Below are positions 32,339 to 41,747 of a DNA stretch of 64,000 bases, piece by piece. The notes under the pieces were generated by a model. The model saw nothing but the letters and a program-made list of their open reading frames with translations. It ran no database searches and was not told the origin of the DNA. Every line of letters begins with the position of its first letter. Within the stretch, counting starts at the first letter, position 1. The position numbers and the translations under genes were made by a program. The stretch is from Nocardia sp. NBC_00508 (lineage in GTDB: Bacteria; Actinomycetota; Actinomycetes; Mycobacteriales; Mycobacteriaceae): NCBI RefSeq assembly GCF_036346875.1, contig NZ_CP107852.1:6634001-6698000 (forward strand), read 5' to 3'.

Positions 32339-34867
32339 GTGAAGAAGTCCAAGCGGCGCACCCGTCACCAGCAGGCAGAGCGCGACACGCCGGTGCGGGC
32401 CGCAGAGCCCATCGCCGTGGTCGGGATGAGCTGCCGCTTCGCCGGAGGTGCGGATTCACCGGAAGCGTTGTGGCGCTTGCTGATCGAGGAGACCGACGCG
32501 GTCGCCGACGCGCCGCCGCCGGGCCGGTGGTCCGGTGACTATCGCGATTCCGACCGCGCCGCCGCGGGCAAGACGGTGTCGGTCGCCGGGGGCTATCTGC
32601 CGGATGTCGCCGGGTTCGACGCCGAGTTCTTCGGGATCACCCCGCGCGAGGCGGCGGATATGGATCCGCAGCAGCGCTTGGCGCTGGAATTGGCCTGGGA
32701 AGCGTTCGAGGACGCGGGCATCCGGCCCGACCGGGTTCCGGAGACCGGCGTGTATTTCGCCAACAAGTTCAACGACTATCGCGCCGTCAAACTCGCTCGG
32801 GGCGCCACCGCGATCACGCCGTTCACCAGTACCGGCGACGTCGAGGGCGTCATCGCCAACCGGGTGTCGTACTTCCTGGGTTTCGACGGACCGAGCATGA
32901 CCGTGAACGCCTCCTGCGCGGGATCGCTGGTCGCGGTGCATCTGGCCTGCCAAGCGCTGCGGGCGGGTGAGAGCGTGCTCGCGATCGCCGGTGGCGTGCA
33001 GTTGAACCTGATTCCCGAGACCGCGATCGGTCTGTCCGCGCTGGGCGTGCTGTCCGCACACGGCCGCTCCCGCACCTTCGACGCCTCCGCGGACGGCTAC
33101 GCGCGCGGCGAGGGTGGCGCGGTGGTTGTGCTCAAACCGCTGACGCAGGCGCTGCGTGACGGCGACCGCGTCTATTGCACCCTGCTGGGCAGCGCCACCA
33201 ACAACAACGGCAGCCACCGCTCCATGCCCGCCAGCAGCGCCGAGGGGCAGCGGCAGCTACTGCGGCGGGCGTGCACGCGAGCGGGTGTCGACCCGGTGAC
33301 GATCGACTACGTCGAGGCGCACGGCACGGGCACCGCCGTCGGTGACCGCGCGGAACTGTCCGCGCTGGCCGAAGTCTATGGAACCGGCCGCGCCGCCGAT
33401 GACCCGTTGACGGTCGGCTCCCTCAAAACCAATATCGGTCACACCGAGGCGGCCGCGGGAATGGCGGGTCTGGTGAAGGTCGCCCTCGCCCTGTCGCACC
33501 GCCGCATGCCGCGCAGCCTCCATTTCGACCGTGCGCCATCCGATTTCGAGTTGGCGGCGGTGGGACTGCGGGTCGCTGACACCGCGTTGCCGTGGCCCCG
33601 GCACGATGGTCCGGCACGTGCCGCGGTGAGCGCGTTCGGTTTCGGCGGCTCCAACGCCCACGTGATCGCCGAAGCGGCGCCCCGAACCGCACCGGTGACC
33701 GCGTCCGATGCCCCGGAACGGCTGGTGGTGCTGTCCTCGCGCACCGAGGCCGCGTTACGGGCGCACGCCCGTCGTCTGCGCGACCATCTCCGGAGCGAAC
33801 CCGGTATCCTCCTCGGTGACCTCGCGCATACGCTCGCCACGAGAACGCCGTTGCGCTATCGGCTGTCAGTGGTGGCCGAGAATGTGGACCACGTTGTCGA
33901 GTTCCTCGACAGCTACCTCGACGCGACCGGGGCCGACGATGCGGACAGCGCCGCTGACAGGGAAAACGAGGTGCTGAGCCGACTGCTGTCCGCGGCTCTG
34001 CGGCCGGGCACGGTGGGCCGGCGTGAGCTGCTGGAAGCGGCGGGCACGCTGTTCCGGCGTGGCGTCGAGCCCGACTGGGTGGCAGTCAACCCAACGGGCC
34101 GTCCGATCTCGCTGCCCACCTATCCGTTTCAGCGGCAACGGCATTGGGCTGCCCCGGAGGCCCCCGGTGAAGAGCCTGGTGTCGACCGGCCCGAGTCCTC
34201 GGGGACCTATTCCGCGTCAGCCGAATTCACTGCCTCCATTGGTCGATCGACCCCGCGGCGTACGGCGACCGAGCGCGTCGAGCCTGACATCGAGTCGTCG
34301 GACTATGCCGCGCTGGTCGAATCCCCTGCTGTCGTTGGTAGTTCGAGTCCCGCCGTGACCAAGCGGCGCACCGAGTCGGATACCGCGCCGAGCGAATCGT
34401 CGGCGATCGATTCCGCTGCGATCGAACCCGCTGCGCCCGCTCGTGATTCGGCATCGATCGATCGGCTCACCGATTCCGGGGAGCCGGGAAGTACCGTCGA
34501 GTCCGACGTCGCGGCGCTTGCCGCCATGGTCACGAATGAGCTGGCCGAGGTCGTCGGCATCCCGGCTGATCGCGTCGACGTGCGCCAGAACTTCGACCAG
34601 CTCGGAATCGGCTCGGTGCATGCGGTGGAGCTCAGCGCGCGCCTCAGCGCCCGGCTCGGCATCGACGTCCCGGCCGCCATCATCTGGGGGTGCCCCACTG
34701 TCGAGCTGCTGGCCGCTGAACTGGGGACCCGCCTCGTCCCCGTGAGCCATGCAGCGGAATCCGTCGCCAGGCCGCCTTCCCGGGCGGCGGTTCTCGAACC
34801 GACGCTGGACGAGGAAGCCCTCTCCACCGCCGAGCTCCTCGCACTGAGCCGAGAACTCCTGGGCTGA
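32339..34867 (+). CDS. Stand-alone AT-less polyketide synthase module: KS-ACP
   Basis: Encodes 842 residues. A ketosynthase domain (about 25-440) carries the active-site Cys193 in NASCAGSLVAVH and the two His in EAHGTGTA and NIGHTEAAAG. The Cys context NASCAGS differs from the usual DTACSS. A KS-to-AT linker and the post-AT linker RPISLPTYPFQRQRHW follow without any AT between. A Ser/Glu/Pro-rich stretch of about 120 residues leads to an acyl carrier domain with phosphopantetheine Ser759 in LGIGSVHAV. No KR, DH or TE is present. It must be loaded by a trans-acting AT, most simply the one at 47006. It could prime the chain or act as a separate extension or transfer module. The start is GTG 32339. 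It is the only cluster PKS gene on the plus strand. Confidence 0.9.
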   Translation: MKKSKRRTRHQQAERDTPVRAAEPIAVVGMSCRFAGGADSPEALWRLLIEETDAVADAPPPGRWSGDYRDSDRAAAGKTVSVAGGYLPDVAGFDAEFFGITPREAADMDPQQRLALELAWEAFEDAGIRPDRVPETGVYFANKFNDYRAVKLARGATAITPFTSTGDVEGVIANRVSYFLGFDGPSMTVNASCAGSLVAVHLACQALRAGESVLAIAGGVQLNLIPETAIGLSALGVLSAHGRSRTFDASADGYARGEGGAVVVLKPLTQALRDGDRVYCTLLGSATNNNGSHRSMPASSAEGQRQLLRRACTRAGVDPVTIDYVEAHGTGTAVGDRAELSALAEVYGTGRAADDPLTVGSLKTNIGHTEAAAGMAGLVKVALALSHRRMPRSLHFDRAPSDFELAAVGLRVADTALPWPRHDGPARAAVSAFGFGGSNAHVIAEAAPRTAPVTASDAPERLVVLSSRTEAALRAHARRLRDHLRSEPGILLGDLAHTLATRTPLRYRLSVVAENVDHVVEFLDSYLDATGADDADSAADRENEVLSRLLSAALRPGTVGRRELLEAAGTLFRRGVEPDWVAVNPTGRPISLPTYPFQRQRHWAAPEAPGEEPGVDRPESSGTYSASAEFTASIGRSTPRRTATERVEPDIESSDYAALVESPAVVGSSSPAVTKRRTESDTAPSESSAIDSAAIEPAAPARDSASIDRLTDSGEPGSTVESDVAALAAMVTNELAEVVGIPADRVDVRQNFDQLGIGSVHAVELSARLSARLGIDVPAAIIWGCPTVELLAAELGTRLVPVSHAAESVARPPSRAAVLEPTLDEEALSTAELLALSRELLG

Positions 34868-35110
34868 CGCGGGATTCGCGCCGCGAACAATGGGAGCGGT
34901 TCGCGCCCGCGCACGGCACTGTCACCCAGTTGGCGGAGGAGGTCATGCCCGCCGCCCGTGCCGCGGAGATCATCCTGTCGGCCGTCGAGACCGATCGCCT
35001 CTACGTCACCACCCACCCGCACTGGGCGACCCAGGCCAGCGATCGAGTCGCGGCATCGTGGCCGGCATGCAGGCGTCCGGCCAGCCGGACGCGACCCGGT
35101 CGTACCCGGA
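34868..35110 (+). pseudogene. C-terminal remnant of a short-chain dehydrogenase
   Basis: Directly after the KS-ACP stop the plus strand reads REQWERFAPAHGTVTQLAEE, then AARAAEIILSAVETDRLYVTTHPHW. This is the characteristic tail of classical SDR oxidoreductases. A frame change near 35050 leads to IVAGMQASGQPDATRSYPD. The cofactor and catalytic parts are absent. It is convergent with the P450 gene and suggests that an SDR gene once followed the KS-ACP gene. Confidence 0.6.
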
Positions 35111-35115
35111 CTCGG

Positions 35116-36465
35116 TCAGGTGGTCGCCGACTGGGTGACGCGGCGGACCGGCCGAATGCGGATGCCGAATTCCGGTCGCAGATTCACCGAGGCCAGCGGC
35201 ACCACCGGGTGGGCGTCGTCGAGTTCGAGCCGGAAACGCTGCACCGTCATCGCCAGGATCAGCACCATCTCCGTCATCGACATGTCCTTGCCCAGGCAGA
35301 TGCGTGGACCGCCGGAGAACGGGAAGAACGCGAACTTGTGCCGCTCGGCCACCTCTTGGTCGGTGAAACGCTCCGGACGGAACTGCTCCGGGTCGTCCCA
35401 CAGTCGCTTGTCGCGGTGAATGTAGTACATGCACAAGGTGACTCGCGCTCCGGCGGGAACGTGGTAGCCGCCGATCTCGTCGTCGGCGATCGGCGTGCGC
35501 TCCACGATCCAGGCGGGCGGATACAGCCGCATGGTCTCCTCGATGACCATGCGGCAGTAGCCGAGCTGCCCGAGATCGGCGAAGCTCGGCGTGCGGTCGC
35601 CGATCGCCGCGCGCACCTCCTCGGCCAACCGCTCCTGAATCTCGGGATGGGTGGCCAGCAGGTAGCACGCCCACGAGAGCGCGTTCGCCGGGGACTCGTG
35701 GCCCGCGACCAGGAGGGTCTTGATCTCGTTGAGCAGGTCCTCCTCGCGCATGCCTTGGCCGCCCTCGTCACGGGCGCGCACCAGCGCGGTGAGCACGTCG
35801 ATGGTGTCGGCGCCTCGACGGCGTTCGTCGATGAGATGACGCACCACGTCGTCGAGTTCGTCGACCTTGCGCGCGACCCGGCGCGCCTCGGGAGTCGGGA
35901 AGGACTGCGGCAGCTTCACCGGCGCGTTCACCCGCTTCATGATGAGCGCGAATGCCGCCCGCATCGCGTCGGTCACCTGGGTGGTGCCAGTGGACAGGTC
36001 GATGCTGAACAGGATCCGGCCGGTCACGGCGAGCAACAGCTTGACGTAGTCGTCGTAGATGTCGCGGAACTCCCCGGCCGCGGCGTCCCAGCCGTCGAGC
36101 ATCGCCGCGGCGCTGTCGGTGATGTCGTCGGCGAAACCCTTGACGTGCGAGTGGGAGAACGCCGGGGAGATGAGTTTGCGCTGCTTGCGCCAGTATTCCA
36201 GGTTGTTGGTGGTCAGCTGGCCGTCGCCGAGCAGGATGCTGAACTCGTCGTAGATCGGGCTCTTGCGGTAGTTGGTGTAGTTGTCCTTGAGCACGTACTC
36301 GGTCATCGCCGGGTCCGCGACGAGGTAGACCAGCATCGGGCCCGCCTTGACCCGCACGACGTCGCCGTAACCGTCCAGCAGCTCGCCCACTGTGGCGAGC
36401 GGGTTCTTCGCCAATTTCGGCAGCATGCGTCCGGTTTCCACCAGACCTGGCCCGGGTGCTTTCAT
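35116..36465 (-). CDS. Cytochrome P450
   Basis: Encodes 449 residues. The heme-binding loop FPFSGGPRICLGKD has Cys390 as the iron ligand. The I-helix AGHESPANALSW provides the acid/alcohol pair (Glu-Ser rather than Glu/Asp-Thr), and EETMRLYPP supplies ExxR. No membrane anchor is evident, so it is a soluble class I type needing ferredoxin partners, which are not encoded here. It is the last gene of the leftward tailoring set, 11 bases after the flavin monooxygenase. The likely role is hydroxylation or epoxidation of the polyketide or its lipid tail. ATG 36465 follows AAAGG; a GTG at 36480 overlapping the previous stop is possible. Confidence 0.95.
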   Translation of the reverse strand: MKAPGPGLVETGRMLPKLAKNPLATVGELLDGYGDVVRVKAGPMLVYLVADPAMTEYVLKDNYTNYRKSPIYDEFSILLGDGQLTTNNLEYWRKQRKLISPAFSHSHVKGFADDITDSAAAMLDGWDAAAGEFRDIYDDYVKLLLAVTGRILFSIDLSTGTTQVTDAMRAAFALIMKRVNAPVKLPQSFPTPEARRVARKVDELDDVVRHLIDERRRGADTIDVLTALVRARDEGGQGMREEDLLNEIKTLLVAGHESPANALSWACYLLATHPEIQERLAEEVRAAIGDRTPSFADLGQLGYCRMVIEETMRLYPPAWIVERTPIADDEIGGYHVPAGARVTLCMYYIHRDKRLWDDPEQFRPERFTDQEVAERHKFAFFPFSGGPRICLGKDMSMTEMVLILAMTVQRFRLELDDAHPVVPLASVNLRPEFGIRIRPVRRVTQSATT

Positions 36466-36476
36466 GGTCCGACCTT

Positions 36477-37754
36477 TCACTTCAAGAGCTTGGCGTGCTT
36501 GCGCAGCTGGTTCACGTAGTCCTGTTTCTCCACCACCAGCGGGTACTGGTCGGCGTGATAGAGCCGCAGCCCGGCGTACAGGTCGGGTTGGCGGCCCTGG
36601 GTGGCGCGGTCGAAGCGCGCGACCCGCTGCGGATCAGCCGCTTTCGCGCGCAGATACTCGGTGACCAGCTCGGCCTGTTTCTCGTACACATCCCAGTGCG
36701 AGCCGATCGGCCGCACCATCCCCACCACGAACAGGTCGCGGGTGTGCGGTGGAAAGATGTTGAGATACAAGCCCGGTCGCAGACTGCCCTCGGCCCAGTT
36801 GAGGTGGGCGCGGTCGACGACGGGATAGTTCGGCACGAATCCGGTGGCCAGCACCACCAGATCGACCTTCTCCTCGGTGCCGTCGGCGAAGGTGACCCGG
36901 TCGTCGTCGATCGCGGTGACGTCGGGTTTCGGCGTGATGTCGCCGTGGGTGTAGTGGTGGTGCAGTTGGTCACCCAGCATCGGGATGACGATGCCCCGGT
37001 CGAAGTCGGGCACGGGAAGCCCGAACGAGCGCGACCGGCCGCGCAGATACCCGAACAACCGCTCGAAGGCCCGTTTGCGCAGCGGCCGCCACATCCGGCC
37101 CTGCAACATGGTGTCGGTCGGGCGGCCGAGCAGGTATTTGGGCATGCAGTAGAACCCGCGTCTGCTGCTGTGCAGGGTCAGTGACGCGTTCACCGCGCAG
37201 TCGGACAGGATGTCGGCGGCCGACTGTCCGGCGCCGATCACCAGCACACGCTTTCCCAGTACCTGTTCGGGATGCCGGTATTCGCTCGAGTGCAGTACCG
37301 GCACCGTGCCGGTACCGGGAATGTCGATGCTGCGCGGGGTGCGGTCGTGCCCGGTGGCGATGACGACCCCCGCGTAGGAGCGCTCGGAGCCGTCGGCCAG
37401 CCTCACCGTCCATCCCTCGTCCGCGGGTTCGATCCGTTGCACCGCGGTGTTCAACCGGATGCGCGGCCATAGATCGAACGTGTCGGCGTAGGAGTGCAGA
37501 TACCGCAGCACGAGCTCGTGCCCGGGATAGTCGGGATAGTCCTCGGGCATCGGGAATCCCGAAAACGCCTGCACCCCTTTGGAAGCGATGACATGCGTGT
37601 TGTGGCTGACCGGCGAGTCCGCCCGCCGCGCATCCCAGATCCCGCCGATTCCGTCGGCGGCCTCGAGTATCTCGAAGTCCAGGCCGCGCGCGGCGAATCC
37701 GCGGGCGGTCGCCAATCCCGCCGCGCCCGCGCCGATCACACAGTAACTGCTCAT
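36477..37754 (-). CDS. Flavin-dependent monooxygenase (FMO-like)
   Basis: Encodes 425 residues. FAD-binding GAGAAGLATARGF at the N-terminus, the FMO-type second nucleotide site VLVIGAGQSAADIL for NADPH, and LATGFVPNYP are clear. The FMO linker motif FxGxxxHxxxYR is present in altered form (HSSEYRHPEQVLGKRV). It would insert one oxygen from O2 in hydroxylation, N-oxidation or Baeyer-Villiger style on the cluster product. ATG 37754 overlaps the stop of the GT87 gene (ATGA), so it is translationally coupled to the glycosyltransferases. The cofactor would be regenerated from cytosolic NADPH. Confidence 0.9.
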   Translation of the reverse strand: MSSYCVIGAGAAGLATARGFAARGLDFEILEAADGIGGIWDARRADSPVSHNTHVIASKGVQAFSGFPMPEDYPDYPGHELVLRYLHSYADTFDLWPRIRLNTAVQRIEPADEGWTVRLADGSERSYAGVVIATGHDRTPRSIDIPGTGTVPVLHSSEYRHPEQVLGKRVLVIGAGQSAADILSDCAVNASLTLHSSRRGFYCMPKYLLGRPTDTMLQGRMWRPLRKRAFERLFGYLRGRSRSFGLPVPDFDRGIVIPMLGDQLHHHYTHGDITPKPDVTAIDDDRVTFADGTEEKVDLVVLATGFVPNYPVVDRAHLNWAEGSLRPGLYLNIFPPHTRDLFVVGMVRPIGSHWDVYEKQAELVTEYLRAKAADPQRVARFDRATQGRQPDLYAGLRLYHADQYPLVVEKQDYVNQLRKHAKLLK

Positions 37755-39376
37755 GCCGCACCCACCCGTTCGGACCGGGGCTCGGCGGTGCGGGGCGCCG
37801 GGTCCGGTTCGGTTCCCGCGCTCGCGCGCCATGCCACCACGAAGCAGGCGGCGTAAATGACCGTCTGCCCCACCAGCGTGAAGTAGACGTTCTCGTTGTA
37901 GACCGCGGAGACCATCCAGGCCACGGTCAGCAGTGCGACGGTGCGTGCGCCGCCGCGCATGAGCCCGGCGTACACGGCGAGCATCCACACCGCGCCCACG
38001 GCGATGTACACCCACGGCCCGAACGGGGCTCGGAACGACGCCAGCGTCAGCACCGCCAGCCAGATGGCGATCTGCTCGGCGCGCAACCGCGGACCCTGCG
38101 CACCCGCGGCCACACGGCGGTGGATGCGAATCGCGGTGACGGCCACCAGGATCAGCAGCAACAGCGTGTAGATGTTGGTGATCACGCGGGCGGGACCGGT
38201 CGGATCGCCGAGGTCCAAGCCCATGATCTCCGCCTTGTACGGCAGCCCGAACGGCGAGTAGTTGACCAGCTGGTTGGCCCGTTCCACGAGCACGAACTCA
38301 TGGAACTCGCCGCTGGCCAGCCGCTGCCAGGTGCCGTCGGACAGGAAGTTCCGCCACGGCTCCCAGCCGAAGATCGCCAGCGTCGCCGCCGAATACAAGC
38401 CGCAGAACGCCGCGGTCCACACCGCGGGCCGCCAGCGTCGCTGCACGAGCAGATAGACCAGCAGGATCGCCGGGGAGACCTTGGCGATGATCGCGAATGC
38501 CAGCGCCGCACCGCCGAGGATATTGCGCCGCAACTGGAACAACACCATGGCGCCCGCCGCGCCCACGTAGAGCACCAGCACGTGGATGTTGCCGATCTGC
38601 AGGGTCGCCAGCGTCGGCAGGCTGATCCACACCACCGGGGTGAGCGCCGCCAGCACGGCGCCCTGCCTGCCGCCGATCCAGCGGGCGATGGCGAACATCG
38701 CCACCAGCACGATCGCGACGTACAGCGAGTACCACAGCGCCCGCAGCGTGGCGAAATCGTGGCTGAACAACAGCAGCAACCGCGGCAGCAGCAGGAACGG
38801 CGGCGGGTACAGGTAGGCGTCGCGATCCTGCGGAGCCACGCTGGGCAGCACCGAATCCGCCTGCGGCGATTCGTACCGGTGCCGGTCATAGAGGCTCGCG
38901 GGCTCGTGCTCGGCCATCAGCGCCCCGCTGATGTAACCGGACAGGTGGGACTTCTCGACCAGGAAGTCGTCCTCGGCCGACAGGGAGGCCTCGACGTTGT
39001 CCGCGTCGAGGATGAACTGCGTCAGCCGGGCCAGCACCGCGACGACGAGCAGGATGACCACACTCCACAGCACACGCACCACGATCGGCTTGCTGCGCAC
39101 CACGTCCCGCCACTCGGCTGGGACCGTCGGCGCGAACAGCACGAAAAGTACTGCGGCGCAGACAATGCCGAGTACCGCGGTGACCGGTCCTGGCAGGCCG
39201 GTGAGCGCGAGCACGATCATCACGACGGGGACGAGAATGCCGACGACGAACACCGCGTACATCGCGGCGTAGTAGTCGAGCGAACCCCGGAAGCGGGTCC
39301 ATGTCCTGGATATCATCTGCAACCTACGGTTTTCGGTTCTCGCGTCACCCGGCTCGGGCAGCGCGGCTGGTCTCAT
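37751..39376 (-). CDS. GT87-type polyprenol-phosphate-mannose-dependent glycosyltransferase
   Basis: Encodes 541 residues with about a dozen hydrophobic helices (YAAMYAVFVVGILVPVVMIVLALTG, AVLGIVCAAVLFVLFAP, VVILLVVAVLARL and others). An early extracytoplasmic loop carries acidic residues. YLYPPPFLLLPRLLLLF is typical of DUF2029/GT87 mannosyltransferases of Corynebacteriales, which take mannose from polyprenol-phosphate-mannose on the outer face. Its ATG overlaps the stop of the GT1 gene (ATGA 39373-39376); ATG 39316 is an alternative start without overlap. With the donor synthase at 45048 it forms a possible outer-leaflet mannosylation step. Specificity for mannose is inferred from the family. 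Confidence 0.82.
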   Translation of the reverse strand: MRPAALPEPGDARTENRRLQMISRTWTRFRGSLDYYAAMYAVFVVGILVPVVMIVLALTGLPGPVTAVLGIVCAAVLFVLFAPTVPAEWRDVVRSKPIVVRVLWSVVILLVVAVLARLTQFILDADNVEASLSAEDDFLVEKSHLSGYISGALMAEHEPASLYDRHRYESPQADSVLPSVAPQDRDAYLYPPPFLLLPRLLLLFSHDFATLRALWYSLYVAIVLVAMFAIARWIGGRQGAVLAALTPVVWISLPTLATLQIGNIHVLVLYVGAAGAMVLFQLRRNILGGAALAFAIIAKVSPAILLVYLLVQRRWRPAVWTAAFCGLYSAATLAIFGWEPWRNFLSDGTWQRLASGEFHEFVLVERANQLVNYSPFGLPYKAEIMGLDLGDPTGPARVITNIYTLLLLILVAVTAIRIHRRVAAGAQGPRLRAEQIAIWLAVLTLASFRAPFGPWVYIAVGAVWMLAVYAGLMRGGARTVALLTVAWMVSAVYNENVYFTLVGQTVIYAACFVVAWRASAGTEPDPAPRTAEPRSERVGAA

Positions 39377-40545
39377 CTGGTCGCTGCCCCGGCGGCCAGC
39401 AGCGGAATCACTTGCGCCACCACCTCGTGCGCGGGGGGCGCGGTGCGCAGGTCGGCGCCGATCTGCTCGGCGGCGGCACGGAAGCGGGGCTCGTGCAGCA
39501 GCGTGCGGATCGAGCCGGCGAGTGCTTCCACATCACCCTGGTCGGCCGGGGTCTCGGCGGCCAGCCCGGCGCCGGTACGCACCAGGCCGCGGGCGTAGTC
39601 GAACTGGTCGAACATTTGCGGAAGCACCAGCTGCGGCAGACCGAACCAGCCCGCGGTCAGGCCGGTGGTGGAGCCGCCGTGGTGCACGAGCAGATCGCAG
39701 CCGGGCAGGAACAGGTTCAGCGGCACTTCTTCGACGACTCGCACGTGCTCGGGCAATTCGCCGACGGTGGCGCGGTCGGGTGCGGACAGCGCGACGATCA
39801 CCTCGGCGTCGGCTACTTCGCCCAGCGCCGACAGCACCGACTCCAGCGGCCGTGGACCGGTAAGGCTCAACGTGCTCCCGCCCATGCAGACGGCGATCCG
39901 CTTGCGGCCGTCCTCGCTTCGGTGCCATGACGGCAGCGCGCCGGTGCCGTTGAACGGGACATAACCCACCACGGTGCCGGGCGCGGCGTCCGGCGCCTGC
40001 AACCGCGGCGGGCAGATGTCGAGTACGGCGACCGGGTCGGCCAAGCGGGTGCCCGACTCTTCGGCCAGCACGGCGGTGCGTTCGGTGAAGGGGCCGCCGG
40101 TGGGGTCGATGCCCCAGCGGTGCACCAGGACCGGCAGATCCAATTCCGCGCCCAGCGCGCGGCCGATGGTGGCCAGCGGGTCGGTGAGGATCACGTCCGC
40201 GCCCCAGTCCTTGGCCACCGCGGCGAACGTCTCGAGGTACTGGCCGGCGTGGTTGTGCCAGTTCTGGGCGGCGATCTGCCACAGGCCCTGCCCGCTGGGC
40301 TGATCGCGGTCGGCGAACAGCGGCAGCGGGAACATGCCCGCGTTCACTCTGGTACGCAGTTCGTCCATCGGGACGTTCAGCGCGGTGAGCTCGACGGCGT
40401 TCAGCCCCGAGCGCAGCGCCGTCGCCGTCACGTCGTTGCGTGAGGCGACCAGCACCTCGTGACCGGCCAGTCGCAGCGCCCAGCAGAACGGCACCATCGC
40501 AAGCAGGTGCCCGGACGAGGGCACCGGCACGACAAGAAATTTCAT
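39373..40545 (-). CDS. GT1-family (GT-B) glycosyltransferase
   Basis: Encodes 390 residues of the UGT/macrolide-glycosyltransferase superfamily. The N-terminal acceptor-binding domain begins MKFLVVPVPSSGHLLAMVPF; the catalytic base is probably His13. The C-terminal donor site includes VCMGGSTLSLTG and the diagnostic VHHGGSTTGLTAGWFGLPQLVLP followed by DQFDYARGL. It attaches an activated deoxysugar to the polyketide phenol or hydroxyl in the cytosol. ATG 40545 follows GAAGGAGTGA. It lies directly after the sugar O-methyltransferase and before the GT87 gene. The donor is most likely the GDP- or NDP-deoxysugar made by the genes at 41740-46990. Confidence 0.93.
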   Translation of the reverse strand: MKFLVVPVPSSGHLLAMVPFCWALRLAGHEVLVASRNDVTATALRSGLNAVELTALNVPMDELRTRVNAGMFPLPLFADRDQPSGQGLWQIAAQNWHNHAGQYLETFAAVAKDWGADVILTDPLATIGRALGAELDLPVLVHRWGIDPTGGPFTERTAVLAEESGTRLADPVAVLDICPPRLQAPDAAPGTVVGYVPFNGTGALPSWHRSEDGRKRIAVCMGGSTLSLTGPRPLESVLSALGEVADAEVIVALSAPDRATVGELPEHVRVVEEVPLNLFLPGCDLLVHHGGSTTGLTAGWFGLPQLVLPQMFDQFDYARGLVRTGAGLAAETPADQGDVEALAGSIRTLLHEPRFRAAAEQIGADLRTAPPAHEVVAQVIPLLAAGAATR

Positions 40546-40550
40546 CCGAT

Positions 40551-41747
40551 TCACTCCTTCGGCTTCATCCACTCCATCGGATTGGTGTGCCGGGGCACCC
40601 ATGATGGAGCCGATTGCTCGGCGTTGCGGCGTTTTTCGACGACGACGATGTTGTGGTAGAAGTGCAGCGCTCCGATCCAGTCGTCGAAGTCGCCCGCCGC
40701 GCGGCCGGAATCCTTTTCGAATTCCTGGTGGTGCAGGGCGTCCACCAGGGTTTTCAGGTATCCGACGGTGGTCGCCGGATCGTCGGTGTCGATGCTGCTT
40801 CCGCCCCAGCCGGACCAGTAGGAGGTCTGGGTGTCCTCCACCACGTACAGCCCGCCGGGCCGCAGATGGGCGAACAGGGCCCGGAACGAGGCGATGACGT
40901 CGCCGCTGATGTGGCTGCCGTCGTCGATGATGATGTCGAACGGGCCGAGCGAGCGGCCGAGTTCGTCCAGGAACACCGGATCGCCCTGGTCGCCTTGCAG
41001 TGGTTGCAGCCGTGGCTCGGCGATACCGGACTTGTCGAAGAAGTCGACGCCGTAGACCATGCCGCGGCGGAAGTACTGTTTCCACATCCGCAGCGACGCG
41101 CCCCCGACATCGGGTGCGGTGTATCCGCCGATGCCCAGTTCCAGCACCCGCACCCGGCTGTCGCGTAGCGCGGCGAAATGCTGCTCGTAGTGCTCGGTGT
41201 ACCAGTGCCCGCCCCACTTGTCCGAACCGAACTGCAGCGACAGCGCGTTGAGGTCGTAGTGGTGCGGGCGGCAGGCGGTGACGATGCGGTCGGCGGCCAT
41301 CGCGGCGGCGTCGCGGGCCAGCCGCCACGGATCGTCGGGCGCGAAGCTACCCGGCCCGGGCTCGTCCTTGATCGCGACGGCGCGAGTGCCGATGGCGGCG
41401 TCGGGCGGGCCGTAGACCGCGCGCAGCAGCTCCACGAGATCCTGGCGTACCACCAGCCATGGATCTTCCAGAGTGCCGGGGCCGATCGCCGGGTCGTCGG
41501 CGCCGAAGGTGATCAGGTAGTCCAGCTGTTTGCCCTCGTGAGTCAGCTCGAACACCGCGGTGACCGGCTGCCCGGGAGGGGTGCCGTGGCGGGCGCGCCA
41601 GGCGATCTCCTTGAGCACCGCGTCGGCGACGGTCTCGGTGCCGATCTCGCCGATGCGTGCGGCGGTGTCCTCGTAGACGCCGTCGGCAATGGCGATCAGG
41701 TGGGCGGCAAGGACATTCTCGTCGTTCAGGTTCACGTGGTCATCCAT
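40551..41747 (-). CDS. MycE-like sugar O-methyltransferase
   Basis: Encodes 398 residues in two domains. An N-terminal auxiliary domain (about 1-150) and a C-terminal SAM-dependent methyltransferase are visible; the latter begins LNALSLQFGSDKWGGHWYTEHYEQHF and has the SAM loop VLELGIGGYTAPD. The catalytic/metal motif is FDIIIDDGSHISGD, with VVEDTQTSYW further on. The architecture matches MycE of mycinamicin synthesis, a Mg-dependent 2-O-methyltransferase acting on a sugar already attached to the macrolide. By analogy it methylates a hydroxyl of the polyketide-bound deoxysugar. Its start (ATG 41747) overlaps the upstream SDR gene by 8 bases. Regiochemistry cannot be predicted from sequence. 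Confidence 0.88.
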   Translation of the reverse strand: MDDHVNLNDENVLAAHLIAIADGVYEDTAARIGEIGTETVADAVLKEIAWRARHGTPPGQPVTAVFELTHEGKQLDYLITFGADDPAIGPGTLEDPWLVVRQDLVELLRAVYGPPDAAIGTRAVAIKDEPGPGSFAPDDPWRLARDAAAMAADRIVTACRPHHYDLNALSLQFGSDKWGGHWYTEHYEQHFAALRDSRVRVLELGIGGYTAPDVGGASLRMWKQYFRRGMVYGVDFFDKSGIAEPRLQPLQGDQGDPVFLDELGRSLGPFDIIIDDGSHISGDVIASFRALFAHLRPGGLYVVEDTQTSYWSGWGGSSIDTDDPATTVGYLKTLVDALHHQEFEKDSGRAAGDFDDWIGALHFYHNIVVVEKRRNAEQSAPSWVPRHTNPMEWMKPKE

